From Planctomycetota bacterium (lineage in GTDB: Bacteria > Planctomycetota > Planctomycetia > Pirellulales > Pirellulaceae), in the NCBI GenBank assembly GCA_016872725.1, contig VGZC01000056.1, positions 1 through 33,111 on the forward strand: a DNA stretch of 33,111 nt, given 5' to 3'. The notes under the pieces were generated by a model, which saw nothing but the letters and a program-made list of their open reading frames with translations, ran no database searches and was not told the origin of the DNA. Positions 25,019-33,111 of the stretch are shown piece after piece. Within the stretch, counting starts at the first letter, position 1. The number at the start of each line of letters is the position of its first letter. The translations under genes were made by a program, and so were the position numbers.

Positions 25019-25450
25019 CGCGCGTCGATTCCGTAGGCATGCCCCCTTCAACACCCCGCCGTTTTGTAGCATGTTTTCGCGTCGGCGGGCGACGCCACCA
25101 GAACGGCCGAACCGATCGATTCGAGCGCCGACCGCCCGGCATCCGCGTCCAATGGGGAGCGCGATCCGGGACGTTCGAAAACGCGATCCGCGATGGAGCG
25201 CCTGCGTGGCCGATGGTAACATGCCTCAACGGAATGACTTCCGTCGTGGGACGGGGTATTGTAGGACCGATGCCCCCATCGATCAAGGCGAACCGCCCCG
25301 CATTGGACAAACGTCGGAAAGCCCGCACAATGGAATGTGCGGGATGGAAATCCACCCGGCTGGGAACAAATACGGGACGAAGCGGATCGAACTGATTGGA
25401 TCGATCGGCCGTCCATCGCCTACCGGACACCCGTCACGAGGTCGTTGCCG
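25019..25450. other. divergent intergenic region dxr / ftsH
   Basis: A 432-base region that must carry the promoters of both dxr-rseP and ftsH. Open frames cross it on both strands but have no recognisable protein character or ribosome sites. I could not assign promoter hexamers or a riboswitch. Confidence 0.3.
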
Positions 25451-27532
25451 ATGACGCACGAGCATGGTTCGCCCAAAAAGACGTCCGATGGCGGATCGCC
25501 CGGATCCAACCGCAATCATGTTGTCTGGTACGTGATCCTCGCCGGCCTCGCTACCGTCCTGTTCGCCTCGTGGATGCTCCCGTCGCGCCAATACGAGATG
25601 GCCTACCCCGACTTTATCCGGCTCATCGAGGCGAGCCACCGCGTGGCGCCAGGCGGTCCGCTCGCCGATGGAATGAAGGGCGAATGCGAGGTTTCCGAAC
25701 CCCACGGGTCGAGGATGATCGACGTTCGGTACGCGAACCCGAGGCAGGTGCGCGTCGCCGAACGGATCATCCTGGCGCGTGTCGACCGGGAACTCCTGAG
25801 GACGAGCGACGTGGGTCCCGGCGAACCTTTGCTGCAGGCGGTGACGGTGCGCGTTCGGAAAGGCCTGTCTCCCGCCGCCGAGGAATCGCTCGTCGACCTT
25901 CTCACCCGCGCCAACGTCGATTGGTCGCACGACACCGAACCGTTCAACTGGTTCTCGTACCTCCCCATGTTCGCCATCACGACCGCGCTCGTCATCATGT
26001 TCTTCATGGTGTTGCGGCGGATCGGCGGCGCGGGTGGTCCGATGCAGTTCAGCCGGAGCCGCGGCAAACTCTACGCGCTCGAGGATCTCGGCGTCACCTT
26101 CCACGACGTTGCGGGGATCGACGAGGCGGTCGAGGAAGTCCGCGAGATCGTCGATTTCCTGCGCAACGCGGAGAAATACCAAAAGCTGGGAGGCCGGATT
26201 CCCAAGGGCGTGCTGCTCGTCGGACCTCCCGGAACGGGCAAGACGCTGCTCGCCAAGGCGATCGCGGGCGAAGCGAGCGTACCGTTCTTCAGCTTGTCGG
26301 GCAGCGATTTCGTCGAGATGTTCGTCGGAGTCGGCGCCGCGCGGGTGCGCGACATGTTCCAGCAAGCCGAAACGAAGGCGCCCTGCATCATCTTCATCGA
26401 CGAGCTCGACGCGCTCGGCAAGAGCCGCGGGAACAGCCTGATCGGAGGCCATGACGAACGCGAACAGACGCTCAACGCGCTGCTCGTCGAAATGGACGGT
26501 TTTGATTCGAACCGGGGCGTCATCGTGATGGCGGCGACGAACCGCCCCGAAACGCTCGACCCCGCCCTGCTGCGTCCCGGCCGGTTCGACCGCCATGTGC
26601 TCGTCGATCGGCCCGACGTGCGCGGCCGCGAGGCGATTCTGAAGGTCCATGTCAAGAACGTGAAACTCGATTCCACCGTCGATCTCAACCACATCGCGGC
26701 GATCACGCCCGGTTTCGTCGGCGCCGATCTCGCGAATCTGGTCAACGAGGCGGCCTTGCTCGCCGCGCGACGCGACAAATCGGTCGTCGGAATGACCGAA
26801 TTCAACGAAGGCGTGGAACGCGTCACGGCCGGGCTCGAAAAGAAACAGCGCGTGATGAACGGTGAGGAAAAACAGCGTGTGGCGTACCACGAGAGCGGGC
26901 ACGCGCTGGTCGCCTACTCGCTGCCCAATACCGATCCCGTCCATAAGGTCTCGATCATCCCGCGCGGGATCGCGGCACTCGGATACACGATGCAGCGGCC
27001 CGACGGTGACCGCTACCTGATCACGAAGTCCGAACTCGAAAGCCGCATCCAGGTGCTGCTCGCCGGTACGGTCGCCGAGGAGATCATCTACAGCGACATC
27101 TCGTCGGGCGCGCGGAACGACTTGGAACGGGCCACCGAAATCGCGCGCGGCATGGTCATGGAATACGGCATGAGCCGGTTGGGACGCGTGAGCTACCGCG
27201 AATCGCCGACGTCGCCGTTCCTCGCCACGGGCGGCGGCGACGATCGGGCACATGGTTTCAGCGAGACCACATCGCGCGAGATCGACCTCGAAGTCAAACG
27301 GATCCTCGACGAGGAACTCGAAAAGGTCCGCCGCATCCTGCTCTCCCGAAGGGCCGCGCTCGTCGCGCTCACCGAACGGCTGATCGAAATCGAATCGATC
27401 GACGCGCAGGAACTCCGCGAGATCATCGAGAAGAACTCGTCCGGTCCGATGGTCGTGCCGGGAACCGACGCGTCACCCCGGCCGTCGCCCGGCATCGAAG
27501 TCGACGGCTCGGCAAAGGCGGGCGAACTATGA
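25451..27532 (+). CDS. ftsH: ATP-dependent zinc metalloprotease FtsH
   Basis: A 693-residue membrane-anchored AAA+ protease. GAGG nine bases upstream supports ATG 25451. Membrane segments lie at ~24-42 and ~169-188 with a periplasmic domain between. The AAA module shows Walker A GPPGTGKT (258-265), Walker B IIFIDELD (313-320) and the arginine-finger region RPGRFDR. The zinc site is HESGH (480-484), with the third ligand in the [11 protein letters not shown] segment. It degrades misfolded membrane proteins and regulators, and in other bacteria LpxC and tmRNA-tagged proteins; both lipid A genes and ssrA are in this window. It is first in a plus-strand run with a lipoprotein (39-base gap) and a lipid kinase. 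Confidence 0.97.
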   Translation: MTHEHGSPKKTSDGGSPGSNRNHVVWYVILAGLATVLFASWMLPSRQYEMAYPDFIRLIEASHRVAPGGPLADGMKGECEVSEPHGSRMIDVRYANPRQVRVAERIILARVDRELLRTSDVGPGEPLLQAVTVRVRKGLSPAAEESLVDLLTRANVDWSHDTEPFNWFSYLPMFAITTALVIMFFMVLRRIGGAGGPMQFSRSRGKLYALEDLGVTFHDVAGIDEAVEEVREIVDFLRNAEKYQKLGGRIPKGVLLVGPPGTGKTLLAKAIAGEASVPFFSLSGSDFVEMFVGVGAARVRDMFQQAETKAPCIIFIDELDALGKSRGNSLIGGHDEREQTLNALLVEMDGFDSNRGVIVMAATNRPETLDPALLRPGRFDRHVLVDRPDVRGREAILKVHVKNVKLDSTVDLNHIAAITPGFVGADLANLVNEAALLAARRDKSVVGMTEFNEGVERVTAGLEKKQRVMNGEEKQRVAYHESGHALVAYSLPNTDPVHKVSIIPRGIAALGYTMQRPDGDRYLITKSELESRIQVLLAGTVAEEIIYSDISSGARNDLERATEIARGMVMEYGMSRLGRVSYRESPTSPFLATGGGDDRAHGFSETTSREIDLEVKRILDEELEKVRRILLSRRAALVALTERLIEIESIDAQELREIIEKNSSGPMVVPGTDASPRPSPGIEVDGSAKAGEL

Positions 27533-27571
27533 CGCCCGGTTCGCTCGCGCATCGCGAATAGGAGGCTCCGC

Positions 27572-28984
27572 ATGATTGGCATCGCGCGCCGCGCGTGGGC
27601 CGCCGCCGTTCTGGGATGCCTGCCCGTGGCGGCCGGATGCGCGGAATATTACTGGGCCGATACCACCATTCACTCCGACGGATGCGTCGAACGGGCGATC
27701 GTCCAGCCCCGTTCGTCGCTGACCGCGGGTTTCGACGAACGGAAATGGGATGCCGTGTTCGGAACCCGGAAGCTCGACGGCGGCCTGTCCTGGCCCCGCT
27801 CCCGAACGGAACTGAGCGCCCCTTCCGCTCCGACTCCGAATTCCGAATACGTCGCGGCGCTCGGCGAATTCCCGACGGTCGCCGACATCCCGTCCCATTT
27901 CGAGGCCAAACCCCCCGAGGGTGTCGAGGGCCGAGCCGAACTCGTTCGGACCTACGACCGACGCGACTTCGGCCTGTTCGTCGAACATGTCTGGATGGAG
28001 AAACTCACCGATATCGTCGAACTCGGCGATTTGCTCCGAGCACGGCGCGAATTGGCGCATCTCGTCATCGAGGACGGCGAGCGTTTCGCGAGGATCGCGT
28101 TCCCCGACGTCGATGCGGGTCCGCTTATGAAATGGGTGCGTGACGAGGGCGTCGCGTGGTTCGACGAATTGGTCGACGCCATGGTCGAGACGGCGAGCCA
28201 GTCCGAGTCGATGGAGGCGTTCGAGCGTCGCGCCGTCGCGATCTGCGCCCGACATGGGCTCGACTTGAGCGATCCGCCGAATCCGGAGAAAACAGAGAAC
28301 CCCATCGAACCGGGAAAGTCCGAATCGCTCGGCGACCGGATCGACCAGCGATTCGAGGTCTTCCTTCGCGCGAAGTGCGTCGATCTGCTGCGCGACACGA
28401 ACGGAAACCGCCTTTCGGACGCGCGGATCGACGCCATCCTCGATGAATTCGTCGGCGACACCGAACGCGCCGCGGAATCCAAGTCGCGCCTCGAATCGCT
28501 CGGCGACGCCTACATCATCGAACGCTATGGCAATCGCGAGGTGTACGAGCGGAGGTTGCACGGCTTGCTGGCGCGGGTGGTCGGCGTCCACAACGCGCGA
28601 CTGGGCCTCCGGCTCTTCCGGTACTCCGTCACCATGCCCGGATGGATCGTGAGCACCACCGGCGTCCTCGTCGACGACCATCAATCGGTCTTCGTGTTCC
28701 GCGCCAATGACGCGTATCCCTTCGGCCATGTCATGGCATGTCGATCGCTGGAACCCGATATCGAGTCCCAAGCGAAGTGCCTCGGAACCGTTCGGATCGC
28801 GGATCGCGCGTCGCTCACGCGGCTCAAGGAATTCTGCGACAACGATCCGGGACTCGCCGAGTCGTTCCGCACGGCGGTCCGCGACGGGGCATTGCGGCCG
28901 ATCGCCGAGCATCTCGCGGGTGACGCGTGCGCGCTGCCCACCAGGAGTCAAGACGAGGTTCGCCGCATGATGGGACTCGAATAG
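27572..28984 (+). CDS. lipoprotein of unknown function
   Basis: A 470-residue protein with a lipoprotein signal: a basic start, hydrophobic ~8-20, then LPVAAGC with the acylated Cys at 23. AGGAGG six bases before the ATG is a strong ribosome site. The mature part is acidic and mostly helical between ~100 and 330, then beta-rich (YSVTMPGWIVSTTGVLVDDHQSVFVFRAND). No family or catalytic motif is recognised. It lies between ftsH and a lipid kinase, with gaps of 39 and 45 bases, so all three probably share a transcript. An envelope quality-control or lipid-related role would fit the context but is conjecture. Confidence 0.8.
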   Translation: MIGIARRAWAAAVLGCLPVAAGCAEYYWADTTIHSDGCVERAIVQPRSSLTAGFDERKWDAVFGTRKLDGGLSWPRSRTELSAPSAPTPNSEYVAALGEFPTVADIPSHFEAKPPEGVEGRAELVRTYDRRDFGLFVEHVWMEKLTDIVELGDLLRARRELAHLVIEDGERFARIAFPDVDAGPLMKWVRDEGVAWFDELVDAMVETASQSESMEAFERRAVAICARHGLDLSDPPNPEKTENPIEPGKSESLGDRIDQRFEVFLRAKCVDLLRDTNGNRLSDARIDAILDEFVGDTERAAESKSRLESLGDAYIIERYGNREVYERRLHGLLARVVGVHNARLGLRLFRYSVTMPGWIVSTTGVLVDDHQSVFVFRANDAYPFGHVMACRSLEPDIESQAKCLGTVRIADRASLTRLKEFCDNDPGLAESFRTAVRDGALRPIAEHLAGDACALPTRSQDEVRRMMGLE

Positions 28985-29029
28985 GGCGGGTCCCGTGTAT
29001 CGCCCTCCCGGACCCCGCGAGGATGCTCG

Positions 29030-29923
29030 ATGGCGGCGAAGAACCTGGTTCTGATCGTAAACCCGCGAGGCGGCGTCCGCCGAGGGCTCTCGATTCTGGA
29101 GCGCGTGCGTCCGCGATTCGAATCGGCCGACGTCGCGCTCGACGTGCACGTCACGCGGTTCGCCGGTCATGCCGCCGAACTGGCCCGAACACTCGACCTG
29201 CGAGGCCGTGACGGATTCTGCCTGATCGGCGGCGACGGCACGTTGCACGAAGTGGCCAACGGACTCCTGCAACGGGACGAACCGCCTTCCATTCCCGTGG
29301 GAATCATTCCCGGCGGGACCGGCAATTCCGTGTTGTCGCACCTGGAATGCGAATCGGTGGAGCAAGCGGTGGAACGGATCCTGGCCGGCAATACGCGGCC
29401 GATGGACGTCGCCCGAGTCACCGCGTCGGATGAAAGGGTCTATTGCCTGAACATTGTTGGATGGGGAAGCGCGGTCGACATCAACCGCACGGCGGAACGT
29501 TGGAGACGGATCGGGAGTCCCCGCTACGCGCTCAGTGCTTTGTGGCACACCTTTCGGCCCGTTCGACGGCATGCGCGACTGTTCCTGGACGACCGGATCA
29601 TCGAAGACGGTTTCTTGTTCGTGCTCGGCTGCAACACGCGGTTCACCGGCCATCGCATGCTCGCGGCTCCCCGTGCCGATACGGCCGACGGCAAGATCGA
29701 CGTCGTGGTGGTGCGCCGAGCGACTTGGTTACAACGCTTGCGGTTGCTGCGCCGCGTGTTCGACGGCTCCCACCTGGAGATTCCCTGTGTGGAATGCCAC
29801 CAGGCGCGCACGTTTCGAATCGAGACGGAACGTTCGGAATGGCTCAACCTCGATGGCGAGGTAAGAGGCCATTCGCCCGTTGACGTGGAGATGGTCCCGA
29901 GCGCCCTGCGGGTGTTCGCGTAG
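29030..29923 (+). CDS. diacylglycerol kinase-family lipid kinase (YegS/BmrU-like)
   Basis: A 297-residue lipid kinase. The DAGK catalytic domain opens with LVLIVNPRGGVRRG; the nucleotide-binding signature GGDGTLHEVANGL is at ~66-78 and the following IPVGIIPGGTGNSV at ~87-100. The C-terminal part carries the family beta-sandwich features (LDDRIIEDGFLFVLGCNTRFTGHRMLAAPRADTADGKIDVVVV) and ends with a LNLDGE segment. It phosphorylates a membrane lipid such as diacylglycerol; the exact lipid is unknown. GAGGA precedes the ATG. It is third in the ftsH run, and the length fits the family. Confidence 0.92.
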   Translation: MAAKNLVLIVNPRGGVRRGLSILERVRPRFESADVALDVHVTRFAGHAAELARTLDLRGRDGFCLIGGDGTLHEVANGLLQRDEPPSIPVGIIPGGTGNSVLSHLECESVEQAVERILAGNTRPMDVARVTASDERVYCLNIVGWGSAVDINRTAERWRRIGSPRYALSALWHTFRPVRRHARLFLDDRIIEDGFLFVLGCNTRFTGHRMLAAPRADTADGKIDVVVVRRATWLQRLRLLRRVFDGSHLEIPCVECHQARTFRIETERSEWLNLDGEVRGHSPVDVEMVPSALRVFA

Positions 29924-30196
29924 GCGGCGATCCAATAAGTTGGGCGTTCAAGAGGCGGTCTTTTCGCTAATAACCAAGTCTCGGCCCCCCGCCCCGTCCG
30001 GTTCGTGCGTTTCTGGCGAGCCCAACGGGGCGCCTTTCGTCATCTTGGCCACGAACCGGGCAGGTCAACAAGTAGAGGGCCGCATCGTTTGCGACAGGTT
30101 GCCTCGCGGTCCGGCACGTGAATTTTGTTCGCCTGGTGCATGGTTTCGAGTTCGTGCGGCCGTGCCCCAACGAGCCAGTGACTACCAGGACGCACT

Positions 30197-30215
30197 GGCA
30201 AGCAAGATGCTTGCC
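30197..30215. repeat. REP-like hairpin, GGCAAGCA-AGA-TGCTTGCC
   Basis: A perfect 8-bp stem with a three-base loop, followed by CCACTC. It resembles a dispersed intergenic repeat family; copy number elsewhere in the genome cannot be seen here. Confidence 0.5.
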
Positions 30216-30371
30216 CCACTCTGTGGCGTGAGCTTCCAGCTTGCGTTCCCGAAGATCGTTCGGGTGACGGCGCATCCGACACGCGTTCCAAGTCGCGAAG
30301 CGACGGTCCCATCAAACGCGCGCGAACACTCGGCGCGGGGCGTCTTGGAACGGCGCCTCCTCGCCTCCGCA

Positions 30372-30393
30372 TCGCGAGCCTGGCGGCTCGCGA
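30372..30393. repeat. REP-like hairpin, TCGCGAGCC / GGCTCGCGA
   Basis: A perfect 9-bp inverted repeat around TGGC. Its surroundings (translation PEAERREPPGSRC on the minus strand) are familiar from dispersed repeats in related genomes. A different sequence from the element at 30197. Confidence 0.5.
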
Positions 30394-30744
30394 CGCTCGG
30401 CTTCGGGTTTCACGAGGGACGGTAGCCCGGCGACGGTGCGCCCGACGCGGACGGGCCGGGCGAAGGCGGCGAATCGTCGGAACCGAAGGAGGCGCCGGAA
30501 TTCCGATGCCCGCACTGCCGCGTCGAAACGTGCAAGACCGTGCCATATGCGCGCCGCGGACTCGGCGCGGCGCGCCATTAGCCGCTCCCTCGGCACGGAC
30601 CCACGGGTTGAATACCCAAATATGATGTATGCCGGTCGCTTCCGGCCCGTTCCGTGACGGTCGACGCGTCCCAAAACTCCTTCCCGCGCGGCGATTTCCC
30701 GCTACGCGCCTCCCCCCAGTCCGTCGTGCTCCCGACCGCTTCAC

Positions 30745-30855
<111 letters not shown>

Positions 30856-30927
30856 GGACAGCTACAATTCTCCCGTCCAACGCATCGCTGCCCAAGAATA
30901 ACACAAAGTATCAGCAATTCAACGCGA

Positions 30928-32019
30928 TCACTCGTGCTGCGTCTTCTCGCCAATCATCCACATCCGCACAATACCGTATCCGTCAACGCCGACAACGTGC
31001 CGTCCTGCGTGATCGGTCGATAGGGAGTAAGAGGGTGAACCAGGAATGAAGAACTCGGCCTCCAATTGCCACGTTGCGAGACTCCGCACCTCGATGAGAC
31101 TCGATTCGTACACTCGCTGACCAAGTCCAGCAATAATCCGGTTCATCTTCGCATCGCATGCCACTTCGCCTGCTACCCGTAATCGTGCGTCGCCCACCTC
31201 TCGCAGCACTCTCCCATTAACTAGATCGATCAGAAACACGGGACCCTCCGCACGTACCAGCATCCGCCCTTCCCAAATCGGGCCGAACCAAACAGTGGGC
31301 TGGTCGGACAAATGCCATTGTAGCGTTCTGTTGGTCGGGTCATAACGCCACATGTGTCCCGCCAAACCGCACACAATGTCACCACTAGGCAAGATTGCGC
31401 AGTTTCTAATTTGACGACCGCCGCGGAAACGGAGCCAACTAGCCGGATTCCGATGAAATCGCGGCAACCATTCGCCCAATACGAATAGGAGCGTGGATTC
31501 TAGTGTCGTCGTGTCGAGCCTCCAAATCCTACCAGACCCATCTCCCATGTAGATCTGATTGGCCAAGACTCCGGCCCACAACCGAACAGAGTCGTCAACG
31601 TGCGCGATATCGCATGAGGCCTTCCTGCGGCCGGTCGCGCCTTCGATGATTGTCAAACGACCGCCGACGCCGTCAGCGATAGCGATGTCGCCTGAGTTAC
31701 ACATGATGCAGGCGTCCGCAATTGTCGATTTCAGACTCCATCGACAATTTCCAGTCTTCGCATCCAGCAACGCAACTGAAAAGGGCGACCAAAGTAGCAC
31801 AAATGCCCCATCCGGAGACAACGCTGCCTGGGGATACACTCCTCCGCTGTCATAGCACCACCTAGCGGCAGGGAAGGAATCGGCTGATGGCGCACTCGAT
31901 TGAGATGTTCTGTCTTCACGGCATGCAAATAGGACCGTGGTCAAGAGGCAACAGACGGCAATTCGCCTGGTGTAATTAGGGTCCGACACAATTGCGTTCC
32001 TTAATGTCGATTGAGGCAC
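30928..32019 (-). CDS. lipoprotein with beta-propeller-like repeats, unknown function
   Basis: A 363-residue frame from GTG 32019 (GTG 31989 is an alternative). A hydrophobic stretch ending LLTTVLFAC gives a lipobox with Cys near residue 33. The mature part has repeated strand patterns with WD40/PQQ-like wording: ALSPDGAFVLLWSPFSVALLDAKTGNCRW, ADGVGGRLTIIEGATGRRK, GDGSGRIWRLDTTTLE, LPSGDIVCGLAGHMWRYDPTNRTLQW, and a final DHAGRHVVGVDGYGIVRMW. A seven-bladed propeller is likely. No enzyme motif is seen. It lies 58 bases after the Rhs tip on the same strand, where an immunity gene would be expected, but a propeller lipoprotein would be an unusual immunity protein. Less GC-rich than the core genome. 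Confidence 0.7.
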   Translation of the reverse strand: MPQSTLRNAIVSDPNYTRRIAVCCLLTTVLFACREDRTSQSSAPSADSFPAARWCYDSGGVYPQAALSPDGAFVLLWSPFSVALLDAKTGNCRWSLKSTIADACIMCNSGDIAIADGVGGRLTIIEGATGRRKASCDIAHVDDSVRLWAGVLANQIYMGDGSGRIWRLDTTTLESTLLFVLGEWLPRFHRNPASWLRFRGGRQIRNCAILPSGDIVCGLAGHMWRYDPTNRTLQWHLSDQPTVWFGPIWEGRMLVRAEGPVFLIDLVNGRVLREVGDARLRVAGEVACDAKMNRIIAGLGQRVYESSLIEVRSLATWQLEAEFFIPGSPSYSLSTDHAGRHVVGVDGYGIVRMWMIGEKTQHE

Positions 32020-32077
32020 CGCTAAACACAGTCACGTTGTCATTGCGGTGTGGGCGCGCTTCCAATTGCGCGTAAGC

Positions 32078-32905
32078 CTATCGCGCGGGTTCAAACACGT
32101 ACCAAACTCCTTCGCCTCGAGCGCCATTGACCATTCCCGCATTTGCGACGATCCGGCGATCGAGCAAATCCGCGAGTTCCTGCATCTGAGGCGCGTGGAA
32201 TCCGCTTCCCTGACCACATGCTGCAATAACAATTGTCGCATCGGATCTTAATCGGCTCTGGAGAATCGCAACATCATCTGGGCGTGTGCGCAGAATAGGG
32301 ACATCGAGAAACCCTCTGCTCGTATGTACCCCGCCATGGTAATCACCATGGCCACTTAGAATGAGAAGATCGACAGTGTTCGGCGGATCTCGCTTCAAGG
32401 TAAGGGTTATGTCAGTCCATGATTGAATGTGCTCATGATAGGTCGGAAGGCGAAGTACTTGTGGGTGAAACCGCAAATCTCGCCATAATGCCCAAGAGTC
32501 GCCGTAGGCGGTATCGTCTGAGATGAACACATGAGACCGACCAGTCGTCGGCTTCTCGATGGGCAACGGTACGACGCCAGGAGGTCCGATCACCCGTGTT
32601 TCGCCCGGTCGCACACGGCCCGCGTTCCCGGAGGAATCGTCCAGCGGACGTCCAATCTTGCGGGTCGTTCCGCCACCAGGAGGCCTTCCCGGGCGACCAC
32701 GCCACCAGGCGCCGTCGTCTGGCCTGCCGTTCTCACGAAGGCCTATTCGACGATCGAAGTGTCCCTCTTGCAGGCCCATGGGATCCGTTGACAGATTCGG
32801 ATGGTTCCCCACATACCGACTGACATTCGGATCGCCCGCCGCGAAACCTTTGGGATCCTCGCTGATGAACCGGCCGGTCAGCGGGTCAAAAAAGCGGGCC
32901 CGAGT
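32078..32905 (-). pseudogene. Rhs-family C-terminal tip with caspase-like (clan CD) domain, 5'-truncated
   Basis: The frame opens after a TAG (32908-32906) with ARFFDPLTGRFISEDPKGF, the C-terminal signature of the Rhs/YD-repeat core, and continues through DPNVSRYVGNHPNLSTDPMGL, after which Rhs tips diverge. A Pro/Gly/Arg-rich linker follows. The last ~150 residues (from 32539) form a compact domain: VDLLILSGHGDYHG has the catalytic-type His after a hydrophobic strand, and ATIVIAACGQGSG has the Cys 44 residues later. This His-Gly...Ala-Cys-Gly pair is typical of caspase-like clan CD peptidases. Counting from GTG 32812, they are H155 and C199. The rest of the Rhs shell is absent; unrelated DNA lies upstream. 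It may be silent, or expressed from GTG 32812 as an orphan tip. Peptidase activity is inferred. Confidence 0.75.
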
Positions 32906-33111
32906 CTAGTTCCCGGAGCCGGGCGCGCGGTGAGTCGCGTTTCGAGCGGCGTTTCCCGAGGACTTCAACGGACGCGAACGGCCACCGCCGAGCCCTCGCG
33001 CGCCCGCGCGCGAGGAGACCTTGGTAGCGTGGGCTTCAGCCCACGCGGCACGCATCGTCGATCTGGCGTCGGCTAAAGCCGACGCTACGGTTGTTTGTCA
33101 AAGATCGTCCG
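32906..33111. other. non-Rhs sequence at the truncated end of the Rhs tip
   Basis: 206 bases to the window end. The Rhs frame stops at once at 32906-32908, and nothing upstream reads as YD repeats in any minus frame. A very GC-rich patch (GCGCGCCCGCGCGCG-like near 33000) and two hairpin elements occupy most of it. Confidence 0.5.
33027..33085. repeat. pair of REP-like hairpins in inverted arrangement
   Basis: GCGTGGGCT-TC-AGCCCACGC (33027-33046) and GCGTCGGCT-AA-AGCCGACGC (33066-33085) are each perfect 9-bp stems with two-base loops. The left one is preceded by GTA and the right one followed by TAC, so the pair is also an imperfect larger palindrome. This paired form is typical of REP/BIME elements mobilised by REP-associated tyrosine transposases. 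Confidence 0.75.

Noticed and set aside
25039-25395. 118-codon plus-strand frame in the dxr/ftsH spacer
   Set aside because: No ribosome site, no recognisable features, and composition like non-coding DNA.
25283-27253. 656-codon minus-strand open frame
   Set aside because: Mirror frame of ftsH; the repeated His/Asp/Arg composition is a shadow effect.
27527-29653. 708-codon minus-strand open frame
   Set aside because: Antisense to the lipoprotein and lipid kinase genes, with no ribosome site and no recognisable domain.
30040-30744. 234-codon minus-strand frame containing VGQASCLP
   Set aside because: The peptide arises from a dispersed hairpin repeat; the rest is Arg-rich with no coding character.

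Overview
The window is high-GC DNA from a Gram-negative bacterium, most probably a planctomycete (Planctomycetota). The evidence is a DUF11-repeat cell-surface protein, a double-repeat polysaccharide-export protein whose sequence matches planctomycete relatives, a tmRNA tag ending in ALAA of the planctomycete type (AEESLALAA), a very long multi-PDZ RseP, and lipid A genes (lpxD, lpxI). The assignment rests on family recognition only; no search was run.

Layout. (1) 1-4.6 kb: an isochorismatase-family hydrolase, with a tiny coupled ORF, diverges from a 1201-residue secreted protein that may act on polysaccharides. (2) 4.6-9.9 kb: an accessory block, visibly richer in A+T, on the 3' side of the tmRNA gene. 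It holds a winged-helix remnant, iteron-like TTGACRGA repeats, a recombinase-neighbourhood protein, and a divergent pair made of an EVE-HNH endonuclease and a PD-(D/E)XK-like protein that share a short promoter region with a perfect 7+7 palindrome. This looks like a small defence island. (3) 9.9-11.1 kb: ssrA (tmRNA) and uppP, both on the minus strand. (4) 11.4-16.0 kb: a sugar isomerase-like TIM barrel, a TPR protein, a polysaccharide export protein with an apparent N-terminal frameshift, and a small membrane protein, all on the plus strand. (5) 16.0-25.0 kb, minus strand: dxr-rseP, then lpxD-lpxI, then the DUF11 surface protein. dxr/rseP and lpxD/lpxI are each joined by ATGA overlaps, and a remnant of foreign DNA lies between rseP and lpxD. 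(6) 25.4-29.9 kb: a plus-strand operon of ftsH, an unknown lipoprotein and a diacylglycerol kinase-family lipid kinase. (7) 29.9-33.1 kb: a repeat-rich spacer, a beta-propeller-like lipoprotein, and an orphan Rhs tip with a caspase-like His/Cys C-terminal domain, cut off upstream by DNA carrying paired REP-like hairpins.

The conserved core is envelope biology: isoprenoid precursor synthesis (Dxr), undecaprenyl phosphate recycling (UppP), lipid A (LpxD, LpxI), membrane proteolysis (RseP, FtsH), lipid phosphorylation, and polysaccharide export. The least ordinary parts are the candidate defence pair at 6.07-9.40 kb and the Rhs tip at 32.1-32.9 kb.
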